Source: Neckera pumila
Lineage: Eukaryota > Streptophyta > Bryopsida > Hypnales > Neckeraceae
Direction: 5' to 3'
Assembly: GCA_963969595.1 (NCBI GenBank)
Contig: OZ018408.1
Coordinates: 19,713,823-19,777,822 of the forward strand
Length of the DNA stretch: 64,000 bases
This document shows, piece after piece, positions 36,891 through 63,170 of the stretch. The position numbers were made by a program, and so were the translations under genes. Position 1 is the first letter of the stretch; each line of letters begins with the position of its first letter. The notes below the pieces were generated by a model. That model saw only the letters and a program-made list of their open reading frames with translations. It had not been told where the DNA came from and ran no database searches.

Positions 36891-38970
36891 TAGAAATAGA
36901 ATAATTACAACTGTCTAGTGGTAAGCAGGAGTGAGAATTCTGCCTCTTTCCTTTTTGTGAATCGCCCTGCATTTTGTGACTTCAGTTTACATTTTGTGAC
37001 TGTTCTGAACAGTTTTTTTGAACCCTGGAAGAGCCCCCCGCCTATGACGAAGGTAGTCACTCAAAAATGATTGGTAAATTATTGAAGAAAAAGCAAAGAT
37101 CATTCATTTCAAAAAAATTATCCAGACCTTGCAAGCGCACTAATGTGACATTTTCTGGGTAGTATACTATGTCAAAATTCATATATGCTGGACAGCTCCA
37201 AAATCCTTGGCTTGAAAACCTAAGTTGCACAATTGGTAGCTCTGGTACCTGCATCATTGTGTGACCACTGATTTCTTCTATTACTTTAGTGTGGGTGACA
37301 GAAAGTCACGAAAGTCACAGGAATGTAAATTAGTGCAAGTTGAAAATAGAACTATTTAAAACAAATGTTTCACGTTAATTACTATTTTGTAGTGACACTA
37401 ATTTGCACCCTCCCTCGTTGGAATGGGGAAATCCATGTACGTGCGGGAGTTATCAAAATTAATGCATCCAAGTATCTGAAAACATGCTTTGAAGGGATTC
37501 TCAGCACATGAATTGTCAGGATGGGCTGAACTGATCACGTTGGGCATGCACTGCCACTGGTAGCAGTGGACAAGTTACTTACGACATACCTCCTCCCATT
37601 TTACTAGTCCTTTTTGTTTTGTTCATTTGCCCCACTTTACCTCACACCTGATTTGGGGGTTGAAAATGATTTCTTTTGTTTTTGCCATCAACTAATGAAA
37701 TGAAGCACAAGAAGTCTAATTTATTATCCATTTTACAGATTAAAAAAATTCTGAAAACTGAACTTTTAATAGCAATTTGAAGTTGATTGGGTTAGAGACC
37801 AAAATACATTGAAGTTTTTATTGAATCTATCAAACTCCAAACCGTTCTTGTGCAAATCTAATCACACACAGAAGGCAAGGTAGTTGCATGAGAAGTATTC
37901 TTTCTATATAAAGCCTATCCTTGCTTATGTGTGGCACTTTGTATCTATTGTAGCTTCCTATTTTCTAATCTTTCCTTGATTGCAATTAACAACCGCATTC
38001 ACTTGTTTTGCAAGTAAGTACACATTAAACATTCACTATGGAATCATTTGATTGTAACATGCTTTTCCGATTATCCAATGGAATGATGACATTTTGCCTA
38101 GCAAACCAAACATGGCATTATATTGTCAATTATATTTATTGTAGAATTTCTGTAATATTTGTAAATTTTCAAAGTGAAGACCGTTGAGAAATTCCTGAAG
38201 TGCCATATAGGTGCACCTTTGAATTGTTTTCCAAAAGATCCCAAAACCATTCACTCAAGTCATGTGTAAAGTTGAAGATAACAATGACAGTTTAAGGTCA
38301 TATTACTGTAGTCAACACTTCCAAAGCTTTTGTAGATGATAATATTGAACGGAGACGGGTTGCAAAAGGTTCTAGATACACTTCTGTTGACTAAAGAGCA
38401 TTCATTGAACAAATGGGTTACAGACTAAGTAACATTCAAAGCTAGGAGAAGCTTAAGATCGGCATCAGCGATCTCAGAATGGGTTCAGAGTTTTTAGCCA
38501 AATGTTCATTTTTGGAAGATTTTTTTGAATTTACAAATAAGGGCATGAAATGATTAAGTAGAAATCGAGCGAATTTTAGCCAATTTTGGGATCACTGATC
38601 GGCATAACTTAGGACACCAGGTCAAAGTCATTTCATTGAATCTCAAACATCTGAATCTGTACTTTCTGCTTGATTGCCACGACTCACATTCTGCAGAAAG
38701 GTAGTGGGTATGACCTTCAGTTCACCAACCAAAAAGAGAGCGACATGCTTGAGTCAACTTGGACCAAGGCATTATGATTTGCGAGTTACGCAATTTCAGC
38801 GAAAGCGATGTCGCAGTAAATTATCAAATGTTAACAGTCCTCAAGTGGAACCCATTTCACCACCAATGTGCAAGACGAGCATTTCGCTTCAATTTCTACA
38901 GTCAGGTGAGCATACACACCTTATACACTGTATTGGCAGATTGAGAGTCCAACAATGAATCATTACAAGT
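36891..38970. other. intergenic, no supported gene
   Basis: Open stretches near 37057-37257 and 38674-38958 show no recognisable family and lack supporting exon structure. A TATATAAAG word at 37912 is isolated. Confidence 0.5.
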
Positions 38971-38979
38971 GTAATAAAC

Positions 38980-38985
38980 TTTATT
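38980..38985 (-). terminator. polyadenylation signal of MDH
   Basis: On the minus strand AATAAA lies 138-143 nt after the MDH stop codon, a normal 3'-UTR distance. It sits in a small palindrome on AATAAACTTTATT. Confidence 0.55.
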
Positions 38986-39122
38986 CACTTACCTCGTGGA
39001 CAAAAATTGTTACACCTTGACAAGGTGCAGTTAGTGCTAGAATAAGCAACCCATCCTTGGAAGAGGAGGATGGTGCAGGTGTGATATAAGAGGCACCAAA
39101 GCCTTACGAAAAAGTTTCTCAA

Positions 39123-41365
39123 CTACTCGCTGATGCAGGTGTAGGCCAAGGCCTTCTCCTCCACAAGCTCATCAGCTGTAGCGTCAAGCTTGGCCCTTGA
39201 CTTGGCATCAATGGTGAGCCCTACACAGCAACATGAACGATAAAGAAGTTAAAGGACTCTGATGTGCGAATTCAAAGTTCCACTGACGAATACTCAAACC
39301 TAGCATATAATTTTAGGAAATAATCAAGCGCATTTCTAAAAACGGGTAAGAGACTTACCTTGCACGATGGTCCAGTCTCCGTTGGCACATGTCACAGGGT
39401 AAGAGTAGATGATCCCAGGTGGCACGTTGTATGATCCGTCAGAGTAGACTCCCATCGACACATATGATCCCTGCAAAATTAGAACATCCGTTAGCTTAAC
39501 AGAGTCATGTACTCAGAAGTAATGAGTCCATTGCAAATGTCGTTGCCCACTGAAAGCTGCCATTCTCACTAACAAGTGCAGTTCAAATGAAGAAAGCCAT
39601 TCCATTACAATACTCCATCCGCAGACAGTGCTCTTTGACAGGCAATCCTCACACAATACACATAAATATGAAATAATGTCACTGTGAATGTAATACCTCA
39701 GGAGTGCCGAGAACCCAGTCACGAATGTGGTCACATGCGGAGCTAGCAGCAGAAAGGGCGCTGGAAAGCTTGCGAGCCTTGATAATAGCTGCGCCACGCT
39801 GTTGCACCACCTTGATAAACTCCCCATCTAAGTAAGCATCATCAGCCACAGCCTCGCGCACGGGCTTCTTACCGACCACAGCATGGTTGACATCAGGGTA
39901 CTGAGATGAAGAGTGGTTTCCCCAAATGATCACGTTCTTCACTGTAGACACAGGCACATCCAATCGCTCCGCAATTTGGCCTAGCGCCCTGTTGTGGTCC
40001 AGCCGGGTCAGGCACGAAATGTTCTTCTCTGGAATGGAGGGGGCAAACTCCTTCAATATCAAGGCGTTTGTGTTGGCTGGGTTCGCGACCACCAACACCT
40101 GTGCATACAGAGCACCACATAACATTCTTGAGTACTAGTGGCATGGCACACCATTTGTGACAAGCGCCGCCTAAAAGCTATTTAGAGCAAAGTCATGTCA
40201 TATCAAAGCATAAAAAGTAAAAGTAAAACTCTGAAATACATTCGCATGTGAAGACAAATGGCTTATAAGCTTGAGGAGAGCTGTATTTGAACTCAACTTT
40301 GCAAAACAAGGTGTCAGGGATTTTTTTCATGACAATTCAACGGGTGCTCAACAACGATTCTCTAGAATGTTATAATTACTTCAGCACACAAAAAAGGAAA
40401 AACAGGAAAAAGGACAAAGGAAAACAAAAGCGTCCTTTTGGACTTCCCGGACCCTACCTTTACATCTTTGGCAGCATGCTGCTCAAGAGCCGAGGCCTGG
40501 GCTTTGTAAATGGAAACATTCTTCGACATCACATCCTTCCGCTCCATGCCTTCCTTGCGAGGAAACCCTCCCACCATGACCGCGATGTTCACACCCTTGC
40601 AAGCCTCTGCAACATCGGTTGTGGCTACCACACCTACTCCATCGACAGTAAAGTCACATCATCGAGTCCATCGTCACAAATGCAGCCATCTGATAAAACA
40701 TCTAAATAGAAGATTGATTTACGGCAACACTCTTATAGTACAAAGGAAACTAGCTCTCCATTCATAACTCCAACAATTTCAACAGAAAGCATGTAGAGCA
40801 AATTTCTCAAGACATCGTGTATCTACATAGACCACAATTTCGTTACAATTTCGTTCCAAGAAAGGAAAAATCAAATAAATTTACACAACCTATACCTTTC
40901 AGAAGCGGAAACGCAGCATCCGTGAGCTCCATCTTCACCCCATTCAGAGACTCCGCAGCAGGCGCAATATCCAGCATATGCAGAATGACAGACTGATCAG
41001 GCCCCAGCATGGCACCGCGAGCAATCATGGGAACCAACGCATACCCAATTTGTCCTGCAAACAAACACACACAAAACCTTAACCAAACTTTCAAACCTCA
41101 ATACAGTTTCCACAATTCAGTGCAAGCAACCATTGCTGTGAGACATCCATCACGGCGATCGACACACACACGGATCGATCTAAATTTTTGGATACAACAG
41201 TATTCAAATTCTGTCCTGTAACGATTCATAGCAAACACAAGCAAAAACAAGAGTGACAAGCAAAACTCAGAAATCGTTCCAGATTAGTATGGACAAGGCG
41301 AGAAAGCGGGGGAATGTGGTACCAGCGGCTCCAGTGACCAAAACGCGCACTGGATCCTTGGCCAT
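39123..41365 (-). CDS. MDH: NAD-dependent malate dehydrogenase, cytosolic type
   Basis: Interconverts malate and oxaloacetate with NAD(H). Six exons: 41365-41323, 41054-40896, 40633-40458, 40098-39697, 39470-39359, 39220-39123. They sum to 990 bp with matching phases, giving 329 aa, near the usual plant cytosolic length of about 332. Residues 1-20 carry the NAD-binding glycine loop ([14 protein letters not shown]). The substrate arginines are in [12 protein letters not shown] (R93, R99); RLDHNR holds the catalytic Asp (D160), and the active-site His is H188 in [10 protein letters not shown]. Strong conservation of [20 protein letters not shown]. The lack of any transit peptide before [10 protein letters not shown] argues for the cytosol. 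A short gap near [11 protein letters not shown] explains the small length difference. All introns are GT-AG. The gene looks intact, unlike the neighbouring transporters. Confidence 0.96.
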
Positions 41366-41533
41366 GGCTTGTGGAATCGGTGAACCCAGAAGCAGAAATT
41401 GGAGGAGGCGATGGATTTCCTACGGGAGGAGGAGGTGTTGGGAGAAGAAGAAAGCTGGGGAAGGCGCTATAAGAGGAGGAAGAAAGGGAGCCGGACCGGG
41501 CCGGGCCGGGTCCTCAAGAATGGGAACGCCCAG

Positions 41534-41543
41534 TTTTGATATA
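41534..41543 (-). promoter_or_regulatory. possible TATA box of MDH
   Basis: On the minus strand TATATCAAAA lies about 170 nt upstream of the start codon. Downstream is a C/T-rich leader (41370-41510), as in many plant genes. Confidence 0.35.
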
Positions 41544-41689
41544 CCCGGTCCGAGATGGAGACGGTGCCGCCAGGATGGTCATCGCTGACCTTCATCGTAC
41601 CCCTTCAGAAACTATAAATAATGCCAATAGTTAAAAAAACAATTACAGTGACAAACAAAACTTACAAATGAGTACAACTTTGAAACGTT

Positions 41690-42115
41690 TTCATTCAAAC
41701 AACCATAGCATAAGGTGGGAGCATCCAAAATCATCATTATTAAGCAATTCAGCACAATTGGAGGCAACTTTTCCTAGAATTAATATTTTTTTAGTATTGA
41801 CGACTGGAAATGATGAATATAAAATTAAAAAATAGATGTTTCGGATGTGCAATGTAATTTTTATGATTTTTCAAAGAGACGGCTCCCTAAACCACTGAAA
41901 TTGTCACATAGATGAACCCTAAACTAAATCCAACAAAAATCAGTAGTTAGCAAATGAGAATTAGGTATGTATCCTTCAAATGCATTAGCAAATCAAAGCC
42001 AAACATTTCAAGGACACATTAATGAGAAGTCTAGAAATAGATTTAGTGACAGCCTAAGGTACATGAATGGGAATAGGGACGTTAATGGGTGTTTCTACCT
42101 TAAGCATGAATGGAC
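41690..42115 (+). repeat. dispersed repeat of unknown class, copy B
   Basis: See copy A at 36480-36890. Shared blocks here include AAGGTGGGAGCATCCA, AATTCAGCACAATTGGAGGC and GGGTGTTTCTACC. The two copies lie in the same orientation either side of the MDH gene. Confidence 0.6.
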
Positions 42116-44083
42116 AAAGTCCTAAAGTACATGTACAAAAGTTGTAGTGTGCAACATACTACACATGGTATGAAGTTTGAAGGAAAAAGTAGTTGTGATT
42201 TGCAAGAAACTTAAATTTCAAAGTTAGCCGTGTCTAAAACTTAGTTTTGTGCACCATGAATTGGAGTTACTTTATTTTTTGTCAATTTTTTCTTAGAACT
42301 CGAAAGTAAGTTTTTGTACCTTGGCATGTTGGTATACACAAAAATTGAAAGAATTTGACATTTATAGAATTGAAAATATCAACAATTTTGATAAACATGC
42401 AAATGATGTTGGTTCTTACAATATTTGAATATTTTGGGGGAATTGAAAGCATAGGATTGCATTAGCCATTGTAGAAAAAGTATAAGTTGCAACATGGACC
42501 ATTGTTACATCTTAATGCCCTTGCATTTGAAATATGGGTTGAACAAGACAATGCGTTTCAATTTATATTTTGTAGCTGTATAATGCATCTTTAGGTTCAA
42601 TTTTTTTGTCCAAAGACTAGAGTTTATGATGCACATAATTAATCCAAAAAATCCAAAAAAAATAAATTATGATTATCAATATCATAAAAAAGTTGCGCAT
42701 CAAAGTGTAGGTGCTCTAATGTATTACTTGTATCATGTCATTGGTAATGCAAGGAAACAATATTGATCCCATTTTTTGGGCTTTTAGTTCCCAAGACTTG
42801 AGAAATCATTTCAAAGCAGCTAATAATGGCGCTAAGGTAAGAGCACCCATTTATCTCCACGTCCCAAAAGTTGTTCCCTGCAACAACACCCCAATCCGCT
42901 CATCAAGCAACCAAGCTACAGTGATTAGATGGTTTTGTGGTAGTTGCAGACTGGTGCATGTGGGAGTAGAAATTGTTCAAAAATGGAGTCCCAAAGAATT
43001 GGCAGTGGGTGCTTTTAGTCTTTGCACTTTGACCAAGCTTTCTAAAAGTAAATTTTAAAATTCAGGGGTATTTTTTTTGGCATTTCTCACTCTCATTTGC
43101 CTTTCTTTTCGTCCATTTATTTTTTACACTGGCTTCATGGCTAATGTGATTTGGTAAATGCCTAAAAATAGGAAGGTTTTGTTTTTTCTACAAAAAAAGT
43201 CTTGTCTTCAAAAAAATAATACTCCAAAAACTCTAGCATCTATTTTATAAAATGTTTTTGCCAACCTCACAGTTCATATGATTCTATGTATTATTATACA
43301 TTTGATATTTCTAAATGCCGTAGGATGCTAGTATATAGTATCTATTTTGTTAGTTTGTTGGTTTGAGGCAGGGTTATCTTTCTAAAAGAGGTTAATTAAT
43401 CCCCACTATTAACATTCCAAAGTCAATATTCAAAAAGATGACCAAAGGGTTTTACACTATTGAAGCTAAAGGTCACCTTCGGTGGAAAATAACTAAAAAA
43501 ATTTAAGCCGAATGATTTTTGAAAATTAACAAGCCACCTTGCCAAATCCAAAGAAAATTCATTAGAGAAAATTTCAGGCCTTTGGAGGGTTGCTCCACAG
43601 CCCTCCAAGGTGCCCTAAAATTTATTTTTTTTCCCCTCAAAAATTCGTTTTTCTCCAATTTTTCCCAGCAAAACTGTAGCGATAGTGGCGCAAGAACTAA
43701 AATTTACAATTAAAACTTATTTATTTATTTAATCTTAAATAAATTATTTAAAAAATAAAATAAAATAAAATTGCAAAAACTGACTATTTCGGTGAGCAAT
43801 CAGCCAAGCTGACTGCTCACCGCAGCAGTCAGCTGGAGTGACAGACCAAGCTTTTTAATAACTTGGTTTGTCACTCTGGAGCAATCCTCCGGAGGGTTGA
43901 TATTTTTTCTAGTATCATTGTTAAGTAAGCCGAAATGCTAAAAAATGTCCAATACATCTACATGCCAATACATGTCCACTAAGTAGAGAGGTCATTTTTA
44001 TAGTGAAATTCATTGTCCATCATGAATCCCCAAAGGATATGAGACAATTTGAAGTTGAGCTTGAACGCTCTTTGTCAAAAGTT
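42116..44083. other. AT-rich intergenic sequence
   Basis: No gene was recognised. 43395-43930 contains GGAGGGTT/AACCCTCC-type words that may be MITE debris. Confidence 0.5.
43833..43879. other. 18-bp stem hairpin
   Basis: CTGGAGTGACAGACCAAG pairs with CTTGGTTTGTCACTCTGG across an 11-nt loop, with two mismatches that would be G-U pairs in RNA. It may belong to a MITE. Confidence 0.7.
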
Positions 44084-44575
44084 AACGCAGGAATTGTGTT
44101 TAATGTAGAACTTTAGACCTCATTTTGGCATAGTAGAATAACTTTTTTTCTTAACTTTGAACTAAAGAAAGTTGATGAAGCCTAATTTCATCTCCAAAAA
44201 TCCATTTGAGATTTTAAGCCTCCAATAAAACGTAATGGACATAGTTCAAAGAGGATTTTTGAAAATGTCAAAGAAAATTTCTCTCCAAATCCCTCTTTGA
44301 ATATTGTCCATAACTTTTTATTGGAGACTAAAAATCTCAAACGGGTTTTTGGAAATGAAATTAGGATTGATTTAACAACTTTTCTTAGTTCAAAGTTTTA
44401 GGAAAAAAGTTATCCTACTATGCCAACTTGAGGTCTTAATTTCAACATTGAACACAATTATTGCTTTTGACTTAACTAGGTATGAGCGGTTGAGCTTCTA
44501 CTAATTCCAATTTACATATCCCACATGGGTTGTTCTACCTCCTACCACCTCACTTGTATAAAGACATTGTCTATA
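44084..44575. mobile_element. foldback (long palindrome) element, copy FB2
   Basis: Left arm 44090-44275 (GACCTCATTTTGGCATAGTA, ACTTTGAACTAAAGAAAGTT) is inverted at 44285-44450 (AACTTTTCTTAGTTCAAAGT, TACTATGCCAACTTGAGGTC). The right arm continues outwards to CTACCTCCTACCACCTCACT as in FB1; the outer left arm is lost. No TTAA-family insertion is present here. Confidence 0.78.
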
Positions 44576-44980
44576 CATCTTCTTCCACTCCCAATAATAG
44601 TGATTTTTTAATCTATGAAAGGTGTTTTGACGGAAATTACAATTTTTTTTATTTTAATGCCAAATTTTAAAAAAATTATATTTTAAAGTGCCAAAATGCT
44701 TTTTGGACTTTAATTAATTATTTGGCAAACATGTGCTGAAGGTGACTTCCGGATATGGTATATATTTTGTTCCCAATAACTTCTAGTCATTGAATGGCCA
44801 AAGTAATGCTTGACAACTAATCAAATTAGAGAGCAAATCTAGTAAAAATCCATTTTACAAATTGTGCACAAATTCAATTGAGTTTCGTTTTTAAATCAAG
44901 CAATATACAATTTTAGAAATAACAAAAAATTTGAAATTTCATGAAAAATTCTAAAATAATCCAAATACCTTGAAAATCAC
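44576..44980. other. AT-rich intergenic sequence
   Basis: Nothing recognised. Confidence 0.5.
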
Positions 44981-44982
44981 TA

Positions 44983-45233
44983 CACAAAATAGTGAAATTA
45001 GGTTGCCCCATACTAATTTCGTGACAATCCACACTATAGAAATATTCATTGCTTTTGTACAATAATGCATTCAATTTAGAGCCATGTGTATGGCATAGAT
45101 TTGTGCATCAGTTCAAGGCTTGGTTCAAAGAATGGCATGCGCCGCCATGTGGAACAAGCATTGATCCTTGAAATGATTTCATTTCAGGTAAGGCAACCTA
45201 ATTGACAAGGCAACCTAATTTCACTATTTTGTG
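44983..45233. mobile_element. 251-bp MITE with perfect 25-bp terminal repeats
   Basis: Both ends begin CACAAAATAGTGAAATTAGG and stay identical for 25 bases to GGTTGCC. TA flanks both sides (44981-44982 and 45234-45235), suggesting a Tc1/mariner (Stowaway-type) duplication, though the termini are not the classical CTCCCTCC. Identical ends suggest a recent insertion. Confidence 0.78.
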
Positions 45234-45235
45234 TA

Positions 45236-48200
45236 CTTGAATGTTTAATGGCCATGCATTTAGTACCTAGAAACATTTGATTCAAATTATTTATATATTA
45301 CCACAGACCAAGTTGTTTAAATTTTGAGAAAGGCACTTCAATTATTTTTTTGGCTAAAATAAGATTAAATTTTTTTTTTGAATCAAATTCGTTTACACTA
45401 GATGCATATGACTTTAGACTAATTAACTAACAAAATAGAAAATAGGATTCTTTTTATATATATATTTTCTTTATCCATTTGCAAAAGATATGCATCAAGA
45501 ACTACAAATTTCAAATCTTAATGTTGTATGTTACAAAGTTTGTCATTTTAATGATCTATAAAATATGAGATTTAGTGAATGCAATTTGTAATTGATATGC
45601 ATTTTCTTGACCAAACTACTTTTAATAATTCTCAATAATTTCACACTTCCTAAGACAAAGTCTTTAGAATTTATTACTTTATATAATATATAGATTTTAA
45701 TTAATGGTCAATTGTAATGCTCAAATAAAGTTCATAAATTGCATTCTAAAATAATCTATCAGCTATTTTTCAATCAATCAACCAAAGGATTAACCGATCA
45801 ACCAAAGGATTACCTTTTGCAATTCAATAATTTGAAACATACTCAAACCCTTATTTGAGCAAATTTTGGTGTTGTTACCTGAGCCTTCCTAAGATAACCA
45901 TTATAGGACATTCTCTATTCCTGCTTGATAAAATTTTACTAGTATTTTATATTGAAATGTACTTTTCAAAATTTTGATATTTTCTTCACGTAGAAATATA
46001 TATCCAAAAATTAACTTCATTTTTTCATGATTAAAAACATCAAAATTAGTTTTATATGATTTAAAAAATAATCTTTATATAAATTATAGTAATTATGGAA
46101 ACGATTAATATAATATGAATTTCTTATAAAAATGGAGATGATAGTGATAAACATCATAGTGTAATTGTGTACTTTTTGAACTTAAGAAAAACTCAATAGA
46201 AATTTTTGAAAGTGGTGTATTTAGGCTTTCAAGATGCAGAAAAAAAGTGTCACAAAAACTACAATACCAATAAATTTTGAAAAAAACTTAAAACGATATA
46301 AAAATAGATTATAGGAGCTATATTTCCTTAGTCATGCTTAAAGATGTTTAAAATCAAGAACTATGTATAATTTAGGTTTGACTTTTTGCTATGTTGTTTA
46401 GGCTTGGTTTGTCTTTAAAGGTTTAGTCCTAGCTGATTGTCATTAGGCTTGTGCTTGGTACAAGTAGGAATGTAGATTTGGAACTTTTGAGATTATCAAC
46501 AAGATAGAGTCTCAAAAACTTCCATAATTACTTTAGCAAGGGTGCTCTATTGGTGCTCTAGTAATGTGAACTTTAGAAGTGAATACCACTCCATTTTTTA
46601 ACCAACACTATTTCAACTTCTACTTTCAACATAAGTTTTTTTTCAAGATAGGAGATCCTAATATGATCAATGTGACTATTTATTTGCACTACTTCATTAC
46701 TTGAACTAGTAATGTACATTGTATGTTTTTCAAATGTAATTGACTACTATTACATACTAACACAAATAGGGACTCCTACAATATTTACTTTACTGAAAAT
46801 ACATGCTACACCTTCATTCAAATCCTAGTCCTTTATTGCTTAACTTTGGAACATCAAGTTGGGCACTATGGAAATCATCCTTTCCAGTACCATGTAAACC
46901 ATTTGCTTAAAAGAAACACCAAGAGCGCTCATTGGAGACCAAATTGATGTGCAAGACCTCCCCTTCTCTCACAAAATTCCAAACGTGAACATTTGCGCTT
47001 CTATCTTGCATAGATGAATTCTTTGTCATCCATTGGACATTTAGTGTTTGTAGCAACCAATGGATGCCGACTTTCCAATTCTTGTAGAAATGAAGAATGT
47101 ACCTATTGGTCCATCGTTCATATCATTTTTGCGAAGGACCTTGGTGATAAGGTGTAATGGCCTATCAATACTCTACTGTGAACCCTATAAAACAGTACTG
47201 CAACAATATTGTTTCAATGGGGGGTACTTTCTTGATGACTATCCATAATTTAGTTTTCATCCACAATCTGGCAATTTCATCCAAGATTTATTTTTTATAT
47301 GGAGTTTTTTGGCGATTTTCCACCTTTTTAGTACCACTTTTTCTATAGGCGTGGTGCTGGGCCATAAAATTTGGTGCAATTTTGCACCAAATCGCCACAT
47401 AAAAACCCCACTAGTCAGGGTTAATTGCCCTTGCAGCCAATTTTCATCAATTTTCCTTGCAAGCAAGCCTAGCTTAGCTTACAGGGGCTTACAGTGGGGT
47501 CCCAGCGCCGGTGTCTGGAAATGTGATCCACCAAGTTCCAAAGTCACAGGGACTTGACTTCGTTACCCAGACCTTGTCAACTGTTGACTCAGACTAAGCT
47601 TAAACGAACTGTGAGGAGTCAAGTGAGGAAAGAGAGAAAGCATTTTCCCAATTCCCCGGAAGTACTTTCGGAATGGGAAGTCCGTTGCAGAAGCTTTTCG
47701 AAAATTATGGAGTCATGGCCACAAGTTTTGGACTAACGCTTCCAATATGATTTGGACTGTAGCAACGTACAACCTCAAGTCGCATGCTTGGAATAGGAGA
47801 GGTGATCCAATGGTAGGTAGGACGCGGGAGGGTTTGCAAGCTTGATTATTGCAATTTCCGTGTCAGACATTAGAAGAAAAAGCAAGAAAAAAAATATACT
47901 CTTTGAATAGGCGTAAGCATGATTAAACCAAGCATGTATTGGTTTTAAAACTATGTCTGGTAACTATGTCTTGCAATATTTATGGTTCAAGTCTTGTTAT
48001 TGGAACCTTACTATTGCAAACTTCAACAATTTATAAACTTACTGAAATAGTATCCAAGTAAGTTGGAGATTCTTACACCTACAAAAGTAGTGAATGGTAC
48101 AATTTACCCCTCCAAAAGGGGCCTGGAATGATCATGTGGTGGTAGTGATTCTCATGTAGATCATTCTGGAGTAATTTGGGTTCAGAGTCTAAATATATAG

Positions 48201-48801
48201 ATTATAAGATTTGGATTCATACATTTATACCATGGAATAATAATGTACGTACGAGGAATCCATGGCAACCTAAATATTATAGATTTCAAATGTGTTGCAA
48301 ACCTCTGAAAAATGAGGAGCTGAACCACAAAAATCATTCTCATATTAGTAACCGCTCAAAACAGCTGACAACCATGGAAATCGGGGACCCACAAGAAGCA
48401 ACATGGAATACAAACGGACTTCCAAATAGACTGACCATGTAAGCAGCAGCATGTCCACCTGCATCAAGTCCCTCAATTACACGAACGCTCAAGATAACAC
48501 ATAGACAAGCAAAAGACGGACATAAATGACCAGCATAAGACGACCTCTACTATCCCGCAGATGGGACTTATCAGTCTTTTGTCACCTGTTCAAAATACAA
48601 AACAACGTTGAGTCCCAAAAATTGATGCAGAAATGATAAAAATCCAGCATGTCTCCCCGGACAAGCAAATGTTATTTACAAATGGCCAGGCTTTGGCAAC
48701 TTCCAAAGGGTCCATCCCCCCTGCTCTGGTCCTTTTAAAAGCGAATCATAAATGAAGTGAGTCACAACAAAATCGATCGTCCTACAAAATTCGGCCACAA
48801 C
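45236..48801. other. long AT-rich intergenic region
   Basis: No gene was recognised. 45774-45812 holds a tandem 19-mer (ATCAACCAAAGGATTA-type). 47460-47750 is richer in GC but has no recognisable coding sequence. The 3' UTR of the CHD3 gene should occupy the right edge. Confidence 0.5.
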
Positions 48802-61920
<13,119 letters not shown>

Positions 61921-63125
61921 GTTGCTCATCACCTTTCAAACCTTTTCTTTCTTATGGAGTTACACAGGCGGGACAGAGCCCCAGATCAGCAGAAACCGTT
62001 ACATTTACAGAAACCCGGGCGTTCGTCTAGCTTGGCCCCCTCGAAAACAGGACCCCTGTAATTTGGGGTCTATAACAATGTGACCACACCTGGTAAGTGG
62101 TCATCAATGAAATGTCTCGCAATCCAACCCAGGCTACGATGCAATCCCCTGCATCCAATACACACATTCACAAAATCAATGCCAGTGATCCATTTCAGTG
62201 CAGTGCAAATCACGCACTGAGTCTCTAATAAAACTCAATGACACAAACCCTTAGTACTGAAAGCTCATTAAAGTCTTACACGCGCACCTCTACAGGGTCA
62301 CGAAGCCACGGAAAAAGAAGCTTCCAAATGGACCACTGGGAATCCAAAGCTCGAGAAAAACCTGCACGGACGTGATCACTAATTCCACCAGTCATTAGAT
62401 CAGTATCCCCCGACTGTCCACTCACTGGTCCGCCCCATTTAAACTAATTCACACATTTCTTTGCTTACTCAAGTGCTGCAACTTGAAAGCACCCCATAAT
62501 CATTGCTTAATAATAAAAATAAATAAAATAAAAATTAGGTTACATCCCTATCTCTCTCACCCCGACTGTCATAAGCTCACCAAGCTCACCACACAGCCGT
62601 ACTACTCAACAGTCTCAACACCACTGAAGCCCCAAACACACAATCTGGCTCCTCCTTATTGGACTGTTCCAATTGCAAAAAAAACCCACAGGGGAGCTTC
62701 CCATGTCCAAATGGCTGGACCCAAAATTCAACCCACCAACATTTCACATTCTAGCCATTTCGCAAAACACGTCCACCACTGAAAAGACACTAAACCATAA
62801 AAAAGAAACTTGACTTCCACGTGCATCCCTGGCCCCCAAAGTGGCCAGTTTGACCACTGGACCGTCACCCCACTGGGACCAAGAGCCGTAGACAGGAGGC
62901 TCTGGAGACCGAAAGAGACGAAACCCACCAAGGGGAAACAGAACAGGATGGGGAACACAAAACCCTACCTGGGCGAAGTGCAAACCGCAACAATACGGCA
63001 GCAGCAGGGAATGAGAGTGCCGGGGAGAAAGAGAAAGAGAGAGACGACAAGACAGAAGAGAGAGGCACAGTGAAAGGGGGGAGACGAGGGTAAAGCAGCA
63101 GAGGGAGTGTGTATAGTGTATACAA
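61921..63125 (-). promoter_or_regulatory. CHD3 5' leader with probable intron, and promoter
   Basis: Minus-strand reading: a TATA-like TATACACTATACAC at about 63108-63121 is followed by a C/T-rich leader (63000-63090, CTCTCTCTTTCTC). GCCCAG/GTAGGG at about 62967 fits a donor, and an intron would run to an acceptor shortly before the start codon near 61920. No cDNA supports this; it rests on composition and splice consensus. Confidence 0.4.
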
Positions 63126-63170
63126 AGGGGGGGAGAAACTGGTATCACCCAGGTCTCACCAACATCAAGG

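Noticed and set aside
38674..38958. Possible exon after a CTGCAG-type acceptor
   Set aside because: Three frames are partly open but none matches HAK or another family, and conserved HAK terminal motifs are absent.
40287..40709. 140-codon plus-strand open frame
   Set aside because: It is antisense to MDH exon 3 and its flanking introns.
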